A DNA stretch of 64,000 nt from Microvirga subterranea (lineage in GTDB: Bacteria; Pseudomonadota; Alphaproteobacteria; Rhizobiales; Beijerinckiaceae), in contig NZ_QQBB01000005.1 of the NCBI RefSeq assembly GCF_003350535.1, positions 372,001 to 436,000 on the forward strand, written 5' to 3'. The position numbers were made by a program, and so were the translations under genes. Positions 34,429 to 45,086 of the stretch are shown one piece after another. Below the pieces are notes generated by a model. The model was not told the origin of the DNA and ran no database searches. It was given only the letters and a program-made list of their open reading frames with translations. Position 1 is the first letter of the stretch; each line of letters begins with the position of its first letter.

Positions 34429-34879
34429 GTTCTAGCTGCGGGCTTGGCGAGGGGGCCGAACCTCGACGCCGTTCGGCCGGGCGTGTCGATTTCCTCCGGG
34501 TTCGCGAGGGTCTCGATGATCGGACAGTCAGGCCGCCCGTCGCCGTGGCAGTGCCTTGCGAGATGCTTCAGGGTGCCGGCCATCTCCTGAAGCTCGGCGA
34601 TCTTGCGCTCCAGTGTCTCGACATGCTCCAGCGCCACGCGCTTCACGTCCTTGCTCGCCCGGGCGCGATCCCGCCATAGGGAGACCAGATCGGCGATCTG
34701 CTCCACGGAGAAGCCGAGGTCTCGCGCACGGCGGATGAAGCGCAGGGTATGCACATCCTTGTCCGAATAGACTCGGTAGCCGGCTTCCGTTCGAACGGTC
34801 TTCGGGATCAGTCCGATCGACTCGTAGTAGCGGATCATCTTTGCCGAGACGCCGGACGCCTCGGCTGCCTGTCCGATGT

Positions 34880-34883
<4 letters not shown>
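34425..34883 (-). CDS. cueR: CueR-type Cu(I)-responsive MerR regulator
   Basis: A 152-residue MerR-family activator. The helix-turn-helix is [22 protein letters not shown]. The metal-binding loop is [11 protein letters not shown], with Cys112 and Cys120, the same numbering as the Cu(I)-binding pair of E. coli CueR. Its start overlaps the end of the copper ATPase gene by four bases, so it is in the same operon and is autoregulated through that operon's promoter. A matching MerR dyad lies upstream of the ATPase gene. Confidence 0.9.
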
Positions 34884-37411
<2,528 letters not shown>

Positions 37412-37441
37412 GACGAATCTCCTGGCACGACATCATTGGCT

Positions 37442-37475
37442 AATGCTGTGACCCTTCCCATGATGGGAAGGTCAA
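37442..37475 (-). promoter_or_regulatory. CueR-type operator/promoter for the copper ATPase operon
   Basis: On the minus strand a TTGACC -35 element (37470-37475) overlaps a perfect dyad CCTTCCCAT-G-ATGGGAAGG on the plus strand (37453-37471). The spacing to the expected -10 is 19 bp, the long spacer typical of MerR-family promoters. The -10 itself (CACAGC) is poor, so transcription should depend on the activator. Confidence 0.75.
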
Positions 37476-37874
37476 GGGGGCGATTCAAGGTTCAGGGACG
37501 AGGTGCGGCAATGCAGATCGCTTCCGGCACAGGATCATGCCCAAGCGGAGCCGCCTATCGGGTCGAGGACCAAGGCAACTGTTTTCTCAATCTAAAGTTG
37601 GGCAGCGGTTGTGTCGATGCGGCCGGTGGATTTGTTTGGTTGCAAGGAGAAAAGAGCGCTTGGACGCCCACGAGCCTTCAGTGCGATCGCAATGCCGTCA
37701 CTTTCCCGACTCAAGGGAAGTGCGACTCCGGCACTGAGCCATGCAGGCTGGAACCTTGGCCGGTTCTGGTCCATTGATCACACATCGTCCCGTCGGCGGC
37801 CGGCGCGGGCATTTCGCTTGTGCCGGCGGGTGCCGCCGCATACCAGTCAACTTGATCAACGTCGGTACGGATCT
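37476..37874. other. Intergenic region without a convincing gene
   Basis: About 400 bases between the copper operon promoter and the EEP-family gene. An 88-codon frame with six Cys starts at ATG 37511 behind a GAGGTG-like site, but its third-codon GC is low for this genome and the protein has no signal peptide or recognisable pattern. I do not call it a gene. Otherwise I see nothing distinctive. Confidence 0.4.
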
Positions 37875-38690
37875 TTGAAGCATAGCGAGAAACAGGGGCG
37901 GGTCGTCCGAATCCTGACCTACAATGTTCACCGGTGGCTCGGGACCGACCGGAAGATCGCTCCCGCGCGGATCGCGGAGGTGATCGCGTCCTGCGATCCC
38001 GACATCGTCGCCCTGCAGGAGGTTCGCGTCGGAAGGGTTCACACGGGAGCCTCCGATCAGGCGGCCAGTGTGGCAAGGCATCTCGGGATGGATCTGCATT
38101 TCCAGCCGACGATCAGGATCCTCGGCGAGCAGTATGGGATCGCGGTCCTGTCGCGCCACCCATCGAAGCTCGTGAAGTCGGGGCGCCTGCCCACTCTCTC
38201 GGCCAAACCTGCCTTCGAAAAGCGCTGCGCCCTCTGGGTCAGCGCGGACGTGGAGGGGCAGGAGGTGCAGGTGGTGAACGCGCACCTGTCGCTGCGGTCG
38301 GGGGAGCGCAGGACTCAGGCGGCGGCCCTGCTCGGTTCGGACTGGCTCGGCCACCCGGACTGCGCCGATCCGGCCATTCTGCTCGGCGATTTCAATGCGC
38401 CGCCCTATTCCCGCTCGTATCGGCTCCTAGCGGACCATCTGCGGGATGCACAGTTGTCGAATCCACTCGGCGAGCCCCAGCCGACCTTCCATACCCGCGC
38501 CCCGGTCCTGCGGCTCGATCATGTGTTCGTCACGAAATCCGTCGAGGTCGTGACGGCCGCACCGGTCCGGACGCCCTTGACCCGTGTCGCCTCCGATCAT
38601 TTCCCGCTCCTGGCTGAGGTGCGCGTGCGAAGCCATGTGGGCCGCGACGGGGGTGCGAAGTCCTCGAAGGTCGAAAAGCAGCTCCTCTGA
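37875..38690 (+). CDS. Endonuclease/exonuclease/phosphatase family protein
   Basis: A protein of about 271 residues with the EEP fold: RILTYNVHR, DPDIVALQEVRVG (metal Glu), LGDFNAPPYS and the terminal ASDHFPLLAEV (catalytic Asp-His). All catalytic elements are present. The start is uncertain. I list TTG 37875, just before the conserved core, but there is no good ribosome site; upstream in-frame starts exist as far as 37611 and would add residues without family support. Members hydrolyse phosphodiester or phosphomonoester bonds in DNA or lipids; no specific substrate is inferred. Confidence 0.75.
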   Translation: MKHSEKQGRVVRILTYNVHRWLGTDRKIAPARIAEVIASCDPDIVALQEVRVGRVHTGASDQAASVARHLGMDLHFQPTIRILGEQYGIAVLSRHPSKLVKSGRLPTLSAKPAFEKRCALWVSADVEGQEVQVVNAHLSLRSGERRTQAAALLGSDWLGHPDCADPAILLGDFNAPPYSRSYRLLADHLRDAQLSNPLGEPQPTFHTRAPVLRLDHVFVTKSVEVVTAAPVRTPLTRVASDHFPLLAEVRVRSHVGRDGGAKSSKVEKQLL

Positions 38691-38814
38691 GCCTTTGCAG
38701 GATTGCAATTTCATAGCCCGATCATCTGCAATCAAGCGTTGCTGTTTTATTGGGATCATATTACATTGCTTTTCCTCCATGACATCTGGGGCAGGTCGCA
38801 GGGGAAGGCGGTCC

Positions 38815-39438
38815 GTGAAACTTTACTACACACCCGGCTCGTCCTCGCTTGCCTCGCGGATCGTCGCCTGCGAGGCTGGTCTGACCCTCGAATACGACAA
38901 GGTCGACCTGAAGAACCGCACGACCGCGTCGGGGCGCAACTACATCAAGATCAATCCGAAGGGATACGTGCCGGCGCTGGCCCTCGATGACGGCCAGGTG
39001 CTGACGGAGGTCCTAGTCGTGGTCCAGTTCCTCGCCGACCAGGCACCCCAGGCCGGCCTCATCCCGCAGGCAGGCACCCTGGATCGCTATAGAGTGCAGG
39101 AATGGCTCGGCTTCATCGGCATGGAGCTCCACAAGGGCTTTGCGCCGCTCTGGAACCCGTTGAGTTCCGATGACGCTCGGCGGATGGCGGTCGACCACCT
39201 GAAGAGGCGGTTCGGATTCGTGGACCGGCACCTCGAGCAGCGCGCCTACCTTGTGGGCGAACGCTTCACGGTCGCGGACGCCTACGGCTTCGCCATCCTG
39301 AACTGGACGTCGTTCCATAAGATCGACATGGCGGATCACCCCCATCTCGCGGGCTACATGAAGCGCATCGCCGAGCGCCCCAAGGTGAGGCAGGCCCTCC
39401 AGGCCGAAGGGCTGGTTCGCGCCTTGGCGGACCGCTGA
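38815..39438 (+). CDS. Glutathione S-transferase
   Basis: A 207-residue cytoplasmic enzyme starting at GTG 38815, which has a strong AGGGGAAGG site; an upstream ATG at 38779 is weaker. The N-terminal thioredoxin-like domain reads KLYYTPGSSSLASRI with the catalytic Ser/Tyr region, and contains NPKGYVPALALDDGQVLTE, the cis-Pro loop. The C-terminal helical domain has the N-capping VADAYGFAIL motif. It resembles the beta-class/GstA type. Substrate is unknown. Confidence 0.85.
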   Translation: MKLYYTPGSSSLASRIVACEAGLTLEYDKVDLKNRTTASGRNYIKINPKGYVPALALDDGQVLTEVLVVVQFLADQAPQAGLIPQAGTLDRYRVQEWLGFIGMELHKGFAPLWNPLSSDDARRMAVDHLKRRFGFVDRHLEQRAYLVGERFTVADAYGFAILNWTSFHKIDMADHPHLAGYMKRIAERPKVRQALQAEGLVRALADR

Positions 39439-39493
39439 CCCTTGTCAGCGCCGCCATTGACGGCTAGGCAGCCCGCAATACGGCTTTTGTGTC

Positions 39494-40285
39494 ATGCTTC
39501 CAGTTTCCGTCTTCATCATCGCCAAGAACGAGGCCGATCGCATCGGCGAGACGATCCGTGCGGTCCGCGACCTGACCGACGACCTGATCGTGGTCGATTC
39601 CGGCTCCACGGACGGCACCCAGGCCGTCGCCGAGGAGCTGGGGGCGCGCGTCATCTTCAATCCGTGGCCCGGCTATGGGCCCCAGAAGCGCTTTGCCGAG
39701 GAGCAGTGCCGGTATCCCTGGCTGCTGAACCTCGACGCCGACGAGGTGGTGCCGCCGAAGCTGCTCGCCGAGATCCGGGCACTCTTCGCCAAAGGGGAGC
39801 CCCCCTGCCAGGCCTACCGGATCGGCATCGCGGAGATCTTCCCGGGCGAGGCCGCGCCCCATCCCCTGGCCTACACGCTGACCCCGGTGCGGCTCTATCG
39901 CCTCGATCACGGCCGCTATTCGCCCTCCCTCGTCCATGACCGGGTCGATCTGGAACCCGGCACGAAGGTCGGGAAGCTGAAAGGCGTCATCCACCACTGG
40001 TCGGTGCGGTCGCTCGGCGACCAGCTCGCCAAGCTCAACCGCTACTCGGACCAGCAGGCGGTGGATCTCGAGATCAGGGGCGTGTCCATCCCGACCTGGC
40101 GGGTCTTCTTCGAGCTGCCCGCCGCCTTCATCAAGGCCTATATCGGCCGCCGCCATGCCCTACGGGGCACCTACGGCTTCCTCACGGCCATGAACTACGC
40201 CATATCGCGGCACCTGCGCCTCGCGAAGCACTACGAGAAGAGGCGCCTCAAGGTTCTCGGCAAGTCTCCATCCCAGACGGGCTGA
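39494..40285 (+). CDS. Family 2 glycosyltransferase, WaaE/KdtX-like
   Basis: A 263-residue enzyme with a GT-A fold: VSVFIIAKNEADRIGETI, the nucleotide-binding VVDSGSTDGT, and the metal DAD in LLNLDADEVV. The next part (FNPWPGYGPQKRFAEEQ) matches the WaaE/KdtX group that adds a sugar to the lipopolysaccharide core. It has no membrane segment apart from a weak C-terminal patch and likely works at the cytoplasmic face. It is in the same direction as the GST gene 55 bases upstream. Confidence 0.85.
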   Translation: MLPVSVFIIAKNEADRIGETIRAVRDLTDDLIVVDSGSTDGTQAVAEELGARVIFNPWPGYGPQKRFAEEQCRYPWLLNLDADEVVPPKLLAEIRALFAKGEPPCQAYRIGIAEIFPGEAAPHPLAYTLTPVRLYRLDHGRYSPSLVHDRVDLEPGTKVGKLKGVIHHWSVRSLGDQLAKLNRYSDQQAVDLEIRGVSIPTWRVFFELPAAFIKAYIGRRHALRGTYGFLTAMNYAISRHLRLAKHYEKRRLKVLGKSPSQTG

Positions 40286-40316
40286 GCCGCACGGCCCGGC
40301 CCGGCGTGCAGGGGGA

Positions 40317-41717
40317 CTATCCGGCTTTGTCCAGGACGGGAGCCTCCGCACTCGCAGAGCGGTTCCGGCCGAGCTTCTTGGCGCGATAGAGCGCCTGATC
40401 CGCGGCTTGGATGAGCCGGTTGAAGTCGGGATGGCCGTCGAAGGTTGCGATTCCGATCGACGCCGTGACCGGCAGGGGGCTGTTGTCGGGAGCCAGGAAG
40501 GTGCGCCCTTCGACTGCCTTCCGGATCCTTTCCGCGGCCCGATAGGCGGCCTTGCCGTCGGTTTCGACCAGGGCGACGAGGAATTCCTCTCCGCCGTAAC
40601 GGAAGACGAAATCACTCAGCCGGCAGGCGTCCAGGATCACCTCGGCCACCTGGCTGAGGACGGCATCGCCGGCAGGGTGGCCCCAGCTGTCGTTGATCTG
40701 CTTGAAGTGATCGACGTCGATCATGAGAAGCGAGAACGGCTTGTCGCTCTCGTTGGCGATGGCGATTTCGCGTCCGAGGATCGAGGGCAGGAAGCGCCGG
40801 TTCAGGGTCTTCGTCAGCGGGTCGCGGCCATTTTCCATGGCGGCCGCCGCCTGGAACATGTCCGACAGGAGGAACTTCATCTCGGAGATGATCGCCTGAA
40901 AGCGCTCCAGAAGCGTCGTCAGGCGCGCCGGGTCGGCGGCGCGAGCCTCCCGGAGTTGCGGCAGCAATTCCCCGTCGATCAGCCGCATCGAGCCCTCGAT
41001 GCGAGCGAGGCCGGCCGATCCCTGAAAGAGAACGCTGGCCCTGTGGTGGAGCCAGAGGCCGAAATCGGACGCGGAGATCGGCGACAGCAGGACCTCGCGT
41101 TCGGCGGCGCAGATGGCGAAGAGCACGCTCTGGCTCCATTCCAGAAGCGCCGCGCGCTGGGTCTCCTTGTCCAGGCTGATGTCCTGGCCGAGGGAGAAGA
41201 GGCGATAGGCCTCGTCGGTCTCGACCCGGCTCGCCGTCCCGTTGACGAAGGCCTGGCTCATGATCTCGATCGCCAGATCCATCAGGCTGTTCGTGTAGAC
41301 CACGGCGGCCCAGAGATCCGCGCGCGGGAGTGTCGTGTCCTTCAGGCGCCGGAAGATGCCGACCTTGAGGATGTTGGCCGCCTGCATGACGAGGTGGATC
41401 GGGATGCGCATGCGCGCGTGCACGTCCCCGATCATCTTCTGGCGCTCGATGAAGGCTTCGATGTCGGGCGTGCCGTTCCCGTAAAGGTCGTTCAGCCACC
41501 GCTTGAGCGACAGGCTGAGCCGCTCGTTCACGAGGTCGTGCGACAGGAAGCGGGAAGCCTCCTGGTCCACGATGAGGGTCGCATAGAACACCGCGACGAG
41601 ATCGTCCTTATGCCCCTCGACGATGCCGGCGACGGCCGCGCGAACACCATCGCCGGTCGTGCTGATGATCTGCGCTGCCCGCGTCGGGGCGTCCAAGACC
41701 TTGATCGTCATATCCAT
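40317..41717 (-). CDS. Globin-coupled diguanylate cyclase (DosC-like)
   Basis: A 466-residue protein. Residues about 1-160 form a globin-coupled sensor, with the proximal heme His expected at His100 in IGDVHARMRIPIHL; E. coli DosC has its ligand at His98. A middle helical region follows, then a GGDEF domain with GGEEF at residues 375-379 and an RLSD inhibitory site five residues before it. It should make c-di-GMP in response to oxygen or another heme ligand. I chose ATG 41717, with AAGAAG upstream, over a start at 41744 that would overlap the ridA gene. Confidence 0.9.
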   Translation of the reverse strand: MDMTIKVLDAPTRAAQIISTTGDGVRAAVAGIVEGHKDDLVAVFYATLIVDQEASRFLSHDLVNERLSLSLKRWLNDLYGNGTPDIEAFIERQKMIGDVHARMRIPIHLVMQAANILKVGIFRRLKDTTLPRADLWAAVVYTNSLMDLAIEIMSQAFVNGTASRVETDEAYRLFSLGQDISLDKETQRAALLEWSQSVLFAICAAEREVLLSPISASDFGLWLHHRASVLFQGSAGLARIEGSMRLIDGELLPQLREARAADPARLTTLLERFQAIISEMKFLLSDMFQAAAAMENGRDPLTKTLNRRFLPSILGREIAIANESDKPFSLLMIDVDHFKQINDSWGHPAGDAVLSQVAEVILDACRLSDFVFRYGGEEFLVALVETDGKAAYRAAERIRKAVEGRTFLAPDNSPLPVTASIGIATFDGHPDFNRLIQAADQALYRAKKLGRNRSASAEAPVLDKAG

Positions 41718-41730
41718 GGGATTCTTCTTG

Positions 41731-42084
41731 TCAGAGAGCCGCAATCACGCGGATCTCGAGAGCGTAGTCCGGATCGGCGAGCCTGGATTCCACGCAGATG
41801 CGGGCCGGGGCGTGGCCCGGGACGACCCAGGCATCCCAGACTGCGTTCATGGCGTCGTAGGAGCCGATGTCGGAGAGCCAGATCATGGCCTGGAGCAGCC
41901 GGGACTTGTCGCTCCCGATCTCCTCCAGCGACTGCTCGATCTGCGTCAGGATATCCTGCGTCTGCTCGGCCACGGACCCGCCCGCGCTCGCCTCGGGAAC
42001 GTAACCGGAAAAGTAGGCTCTATCGCCCAGGATCACGAGATCGCTGTATCGCGCGGCCACGCCGATGCGCCTGATCTCCGTCAC
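41731..42084 (-). CDS. RidA-family protein
   Basis: A 117-residue protein of the YjgF/YER057c/UK114 family. The conserved end, PARICVESRLADPDYALEIRVIA, is visible in two pieces and contains the Arg and Glu that act in imine hydrolysis. RidA proteins hydrolyse reactive 2-aminoacrylate and similar enamines. It lies directly upstream of the heme-sensor cyclase with a 13-base gap and probably shares its transcript. The functional link is not obvious. Confidence 0.85.
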   Translation of the reverse strand: MTEIRRIGVAARYSDLVILGDRAYFSGYVPEASAGGSVAEQTQDILTQIEQSLEEIGSDKSRLLQAMIWLSDIGSYDAMNAVWDAWVVPGHAPARICVESRLADPDYALEIRVIAAL

Positions 42085-42206
42085 GACAGCTCCTCCGATT
42101 GTGGTGGGGCTGCTCCTATCACAGCTCGTCCGCGATTGTAACGTGGCCGTTCAGGATCGAACGGCCGTCGTCCCTGAGGCGCCGGTGTCCTCCCGGTCCG
42201 CGCCGG

Positions 42207-42623
42207 TCAGTGCTCGGCGTGCCGGCACTGCCCGTGGTCGGCCAGAACCTCGATGATCCGGCATTCGGAAATCCGGCGGTGATCGCAGCCGACCATGGCT
42301 TCGAGCTCGTCGCGCAGGGCGGTCAGGCGGGCGATCTTGCTCTTCACCTCGTCCAGATGGGCTATGGTGATGTCATGCACTTCGCCGCATGCGCGGTCCG
42401 GCGCGCTCGCAAGGTCCAGGAGCTGCCGGATGGCGTCGACCTCGAACCCGAGTTCGCGGGCATGGCGGATGAAGTTGAGCCGGCGGACGTCTTCGGGCCC
42501 GTAGCGTCTCTGCTGGCCCTCCGTCCGGACCGGCTCCGACAACAGGCCGATCTGCTCGTAGTACCGGATCGTCGGCACCTTCACCTGTGCCTGTCGCGAC
42601 AACTCGCCGATCGTCAGGGCCAT
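42207..42623 (-). CDS. MerR-family heavy-metal regulator (ZntR/CadR/PbrR-like)
   Basis: A 138-residue MerR protein. Its helix-turn-helix is MALTIGELSRQAQVKVPTI and its metal site includes Cys in RACGEVHDI and the Cys/His-rich tail CDHRRISECRIIEVLADHG. This arrangement is that of the Zn/Cd/Pb sensors, not CueR, which has only a short C-x7-C loop. It is divergent from a P-type ATPase gene and its operator-promoter lies between them, with the -35 13 bases from this gene's start. Confidence 0.85.
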   Translation of the reverse strand: MALTIGELSRQAQVKVPTIRYYEQIGLLSEPVRTEGQQRRYGPEDVRRLNFIRHARELGFEVDAIRQLLDLASAPDRACGEVHDITIAHLDEVKSKIARLTALRDELEAMVGCDHRRISECRIIEVLADHGQCRHAEH

Positions 42624-42635
42624 CGAAGAAACCTC

Positions 42636-42666
42636 TTGAACCTCTAGTCACTGGAGGATGTAGGGT
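42636..42666 (+). promoter_or_regulatory. MerR-type promoter and dyad for the Zn/Cd/Pb ATPase gene
   Basis: -35 TTGAAC (42636-42641) and -10 TAGGGT (42661-42666) are separated by 19 bp. Between them is the imperfect palindrome CCTCTAGT-C-ACTGGAGG (42641-42657). The long spacer with a centred dyad is the hallmark of MerR-activated promoters, which need the metal-bound regulator to twist the DNA. Confidence 0.85.
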
Positions 42667-42697
42667 CTGCACGAATCGATGTGAAGAGGTTTTTGCG

Positions 42698-45013
42698 ATG
42701 TGTGAGGCGTGCAACCTGCCCGGCACTTCTGAGGAGACTGCCGAGGCCGGCGCTCTGAACGGGCAACACACCCGCTTTCGGGTTTCCGGCATGGATTGCG
42801 CCTCCTGCGCGACCAAGATCGACAATGCCCTGCGGCGCGTGCCAGGCGTGGCCGAGGTGGGCGTTTCGGTTGCGGCCGGGACGATCACCGTCGCCCACGA
42901 CGGCACGGTCGCACCTGCCATGCTAGCCAAGAGGATCGCGACGCTCGGATACAAGGTGACGGGACAAGGGCCGGCAGACGCAGGAGCGTCCGAGAAGGCC
43001 GATCACGACCACGACGATGGGCACGGCCCCGGCTGCGATCACGACCATGACCACGTAGGGCACGCCCACGACCATGAGCACAACCACGGTCACGATGCCG
43101 TGGCCTCCGCCGGCCTGCACGGGCACCTGCACGATCATGGACCGGGCGACGGCCCCTGGTGGAAGAGCCCGCGCGGCCTCCTGACCATCGCCTGCGGCCT
43201 TGCGCTCGTGGCAGCCTACATCGTTGGCCAGCTCCTGCCGCAGACCGGGCACTGGGCCTTCGTCCTCGCCATGGCGGTCGGCCTCGTGCCCATCGCCCGG
43301 CGCGCACTCGTCGCGGCCCGTTTCGGCACGCCCTTCTCCATCGAGATGCTGATGACCATCGCGGCCGTCGGCGCGGTGATCATCGGCGCCACCGAGGAGG
43401 CCGCAATGGTGGTCTTCCTGTTCCTGGTGGGCGAACTGCTCGAGGGCGTCGCCGCCGGCCGCGCCCGTGCGAGCATCCAGGGATTGACCAAGCTCGTGCC
43501 CAAGACCGCGCAGCTGGAGCGCGACGGCAGGGTCGAGGAGGTTCAGGCCGAAACCCTCGCGGTCGGATCCATCATCCTGGTCCGCCCCGGCGACCGCGTG
43601 CCTGCCGACGGCGAGATCGTCTCCGGCGAGAGCGCCGTCGACGAGGCACCGGTCACCGGCGAAAGCACGCCGAAGCGCAAAGGCGTGGACGATCCCATCT
43701 TCGCCGGCACCATCAACGGCGAGGGGGCGTTGCGCGTGCGCGTCACGGCAGCCGCGCAGGACAACACCATCGCGCGCATCGTGCGCCTCGTGGAGGAGGC
43801 GCAGGAGAGCAAGGCCCCGACCGAGCGCTTCATCGATCGCTTCTCCCGCTATTACACGCCTGCCGTCCTCGTCGTCGGCGCACTCGTCGCCGTCGTGCCG
43901 CCGCTGCTGGGCGCAGCCTGGAGCGAGTGGATCTACAAAGGCCTGGCCATCCTGCTGATCGGCTGCCCCTGCGCCCTCGTGATTTCGACGCCGGCGGCGA
44001 TCGCCGCCGGCCTGGCGGCGGGCGCGCGCCGCGGCCTTCTCATGAAGGGCGGCGCCGTGCTGGAGACGCTGGGCACGATCACCATGGCGGCCCTCGATAA
44101 GACGGGCACCCTGACCGAAGGCAGGCCGAAGGTGACGGACATCGTCCCGGTCGCCCGCACGGAGCGCGAGGTTCTGTCCCTGGCGGCCGCTCTTGAGACG
44201 GGATCGAGCCATCCGCTCGCCACGGCGATCCTGGCGAGAGCGGCGGAAGCCGGCGTTCCGGTTCCTCCAGCCGCGAATGCCGGCGCCGTCGGCGGCAAGG
44301 GCGTCACCGGCAGCGTCGGCGGGGTGCCGCTCTTCCTCGGCTCGCCTAAGGCCGCGGCTGAGCAGGTGGCGCTCACGTCGGAACAGACGGCGCTAATCAC
44401 CGGGCTGAACGACGAGGGCAAGTCCGTCTCGGTGCTGCTCGCGGGAGATCGGGTCGCCGGGGTCATTGCCATGCGGGACGAGCCGCGCCCCGACGCCAGG
44501 GAGGGGCTCGAGGCCCTGAAGAAGGCCGGCATCGACACGCTCATGGTCACCGGCGACAACCTGCGCACGGCCACCGCCATTGCGGCGGGGCTCGGCATCG
44601 AGCCCCGGGCCGATCTCCTGCCGCAGGACAAGCAGGCCATCGTCCGCGAGCTCCAGGCCAACGGTCACGTTGTGGCCAAGATTGGCGACGGAATCAACGA
44701 CGCCCCGGGACTGGCGGCGGCGGATGTCGGCATCGCCATGGGCGGCGGCACGGACGTGGCCCTGGAGACCGCCGACGCGGCGGTCCTGCACGGACGCGTG
44801 CTCGACATCGCCCGCATGGTGCGCCTGTCGCGGGACACCATGGCCAACATCCGTCAGAACATCGCCATCGCGCTTGGCCTCAAGGCGGTGTTCCTGGTCA
44901 CGACCATCCTGGGCATCACCGGCCTCTGGCCGGCCATCCTCGCCGATACCGGAGCGACCGTCCTGGTGACGGCCAACGCCATGCGCCTGCTCGGCGCGGG
45001 CGGCCGGGTGTGA
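42698..45013 (+). CDS. Zn/Cd/Pb-exporting P1B-type ATPase with His-rich region
   Basis: A 771-residue inner-membrane pump starting at ATG 42698 (GAAGAGGT upstream). It begins MCEACN, then has one heavy-metal-binding domain with GMDCASC (Cys34, Cys37). A His/Asp-rich segment of about 50 residues (DHDHDDGHGPGCDHDHDH in part) lies between that domain and the membrane part. The transport motif is CPCALVIS, the phosphorylation site DKTGTLTEG and the hinge [14 protein letters not shown]. The CPCALVIS motif and His-rich segment point to zinc, cadmium or lead, and the divergent MerR-type regulator supports this. Confidence 0.9.
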   Translation: MCEACNLPGTSEETAEAGALNGQHTRFRVSGMDCASCATKIDNALRRVPGVAEVGVSVAAGTITVAHDGTVAPAMLAKRIATLGYKVTGQGPADAGASEKADHDHDDGHGPGCDHDHDHVGHAHDHEHNHGHDAVASAGLHGHLHDHGPGDGPWWKSPRGLLTIACGLALVAAYIVGQLLPQTGHWAFVLAMAVGLVPIARRALVAARFGTPFSIEMLMTIAAVGAVIIGATEEAAMVVFLFLVGELLEGVAAGRARASIQGLTKLVPKTAQLERDGRVEEVQAETLAVGSIILVRPGDRVPADGEIVSGESAVDEAPVTGESTPKRKGVDDPIFAGTINGEGALRVRVTAAAQDNTIARIVRLVEEAQESKAPTERFIDRFSRYYTPAVLVVGALVAVVPPLLGAAWSEWIYKGLAILLIGCPCALVISTPAAIAAGLAAGARRGLLMKGGAVLETLGTITMAALDKTGTLTEGRPKVTDIVPVARTEREVLSLAAALETGSSHPLATAILARAAEAGVPVPPAANAGAVGGKGVTGSVGGVPLFLGSPKAAAEQVALTSEQTALITGLNDEGKSVSVLLAGDRVAGVIAMRDEPRPDAREGLEALKKAGIDTLMVTGDNLRTATAIAAGLGIEPRADLLPQDKQAIVRELQANGHVVAKIGDGINDAPGLAAADVGIAMGGGTDVALETADAAVLHGRVLDIARMVRLSRDTMANIRQNIAIALGLKAVFLVTTILGITGLWPAILADTGATVLVTANAMRLLGAGGRV

Positions 45014-45034
45014 TGCCTCCGTCGTGCAACGACC

Positions 45035-45058
45035 GGCGGCTTGGGCCCTCAGGCCGCC
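45035..45058. terminator. Terminator-like hairpin after the P-type ATPase gene
   Basis: GGCGGCTTG (45035-45043) pairs with CAGGCCGCC (45050-45058), with one G-T wobble and a six-base loop. It lies between the ATPase stop at 45013 and the convergent CtaG-like gene, whose stop is at 45087. There is no T-run. Confidence 0.45.
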
Positions 45059-45086
45059 CGATCGAGGATAGGCCTGAACCGGCCGT

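Noticed and set aside
37511..37777. 88-codon frame with six Cys between the copper operon and the EEP-family gene
   Set aside because: Has a passable ribosome site, but third positions are not GC-rich as in neighbouring genes and nothing about the protein looks like a known secreted or metal-binding family.
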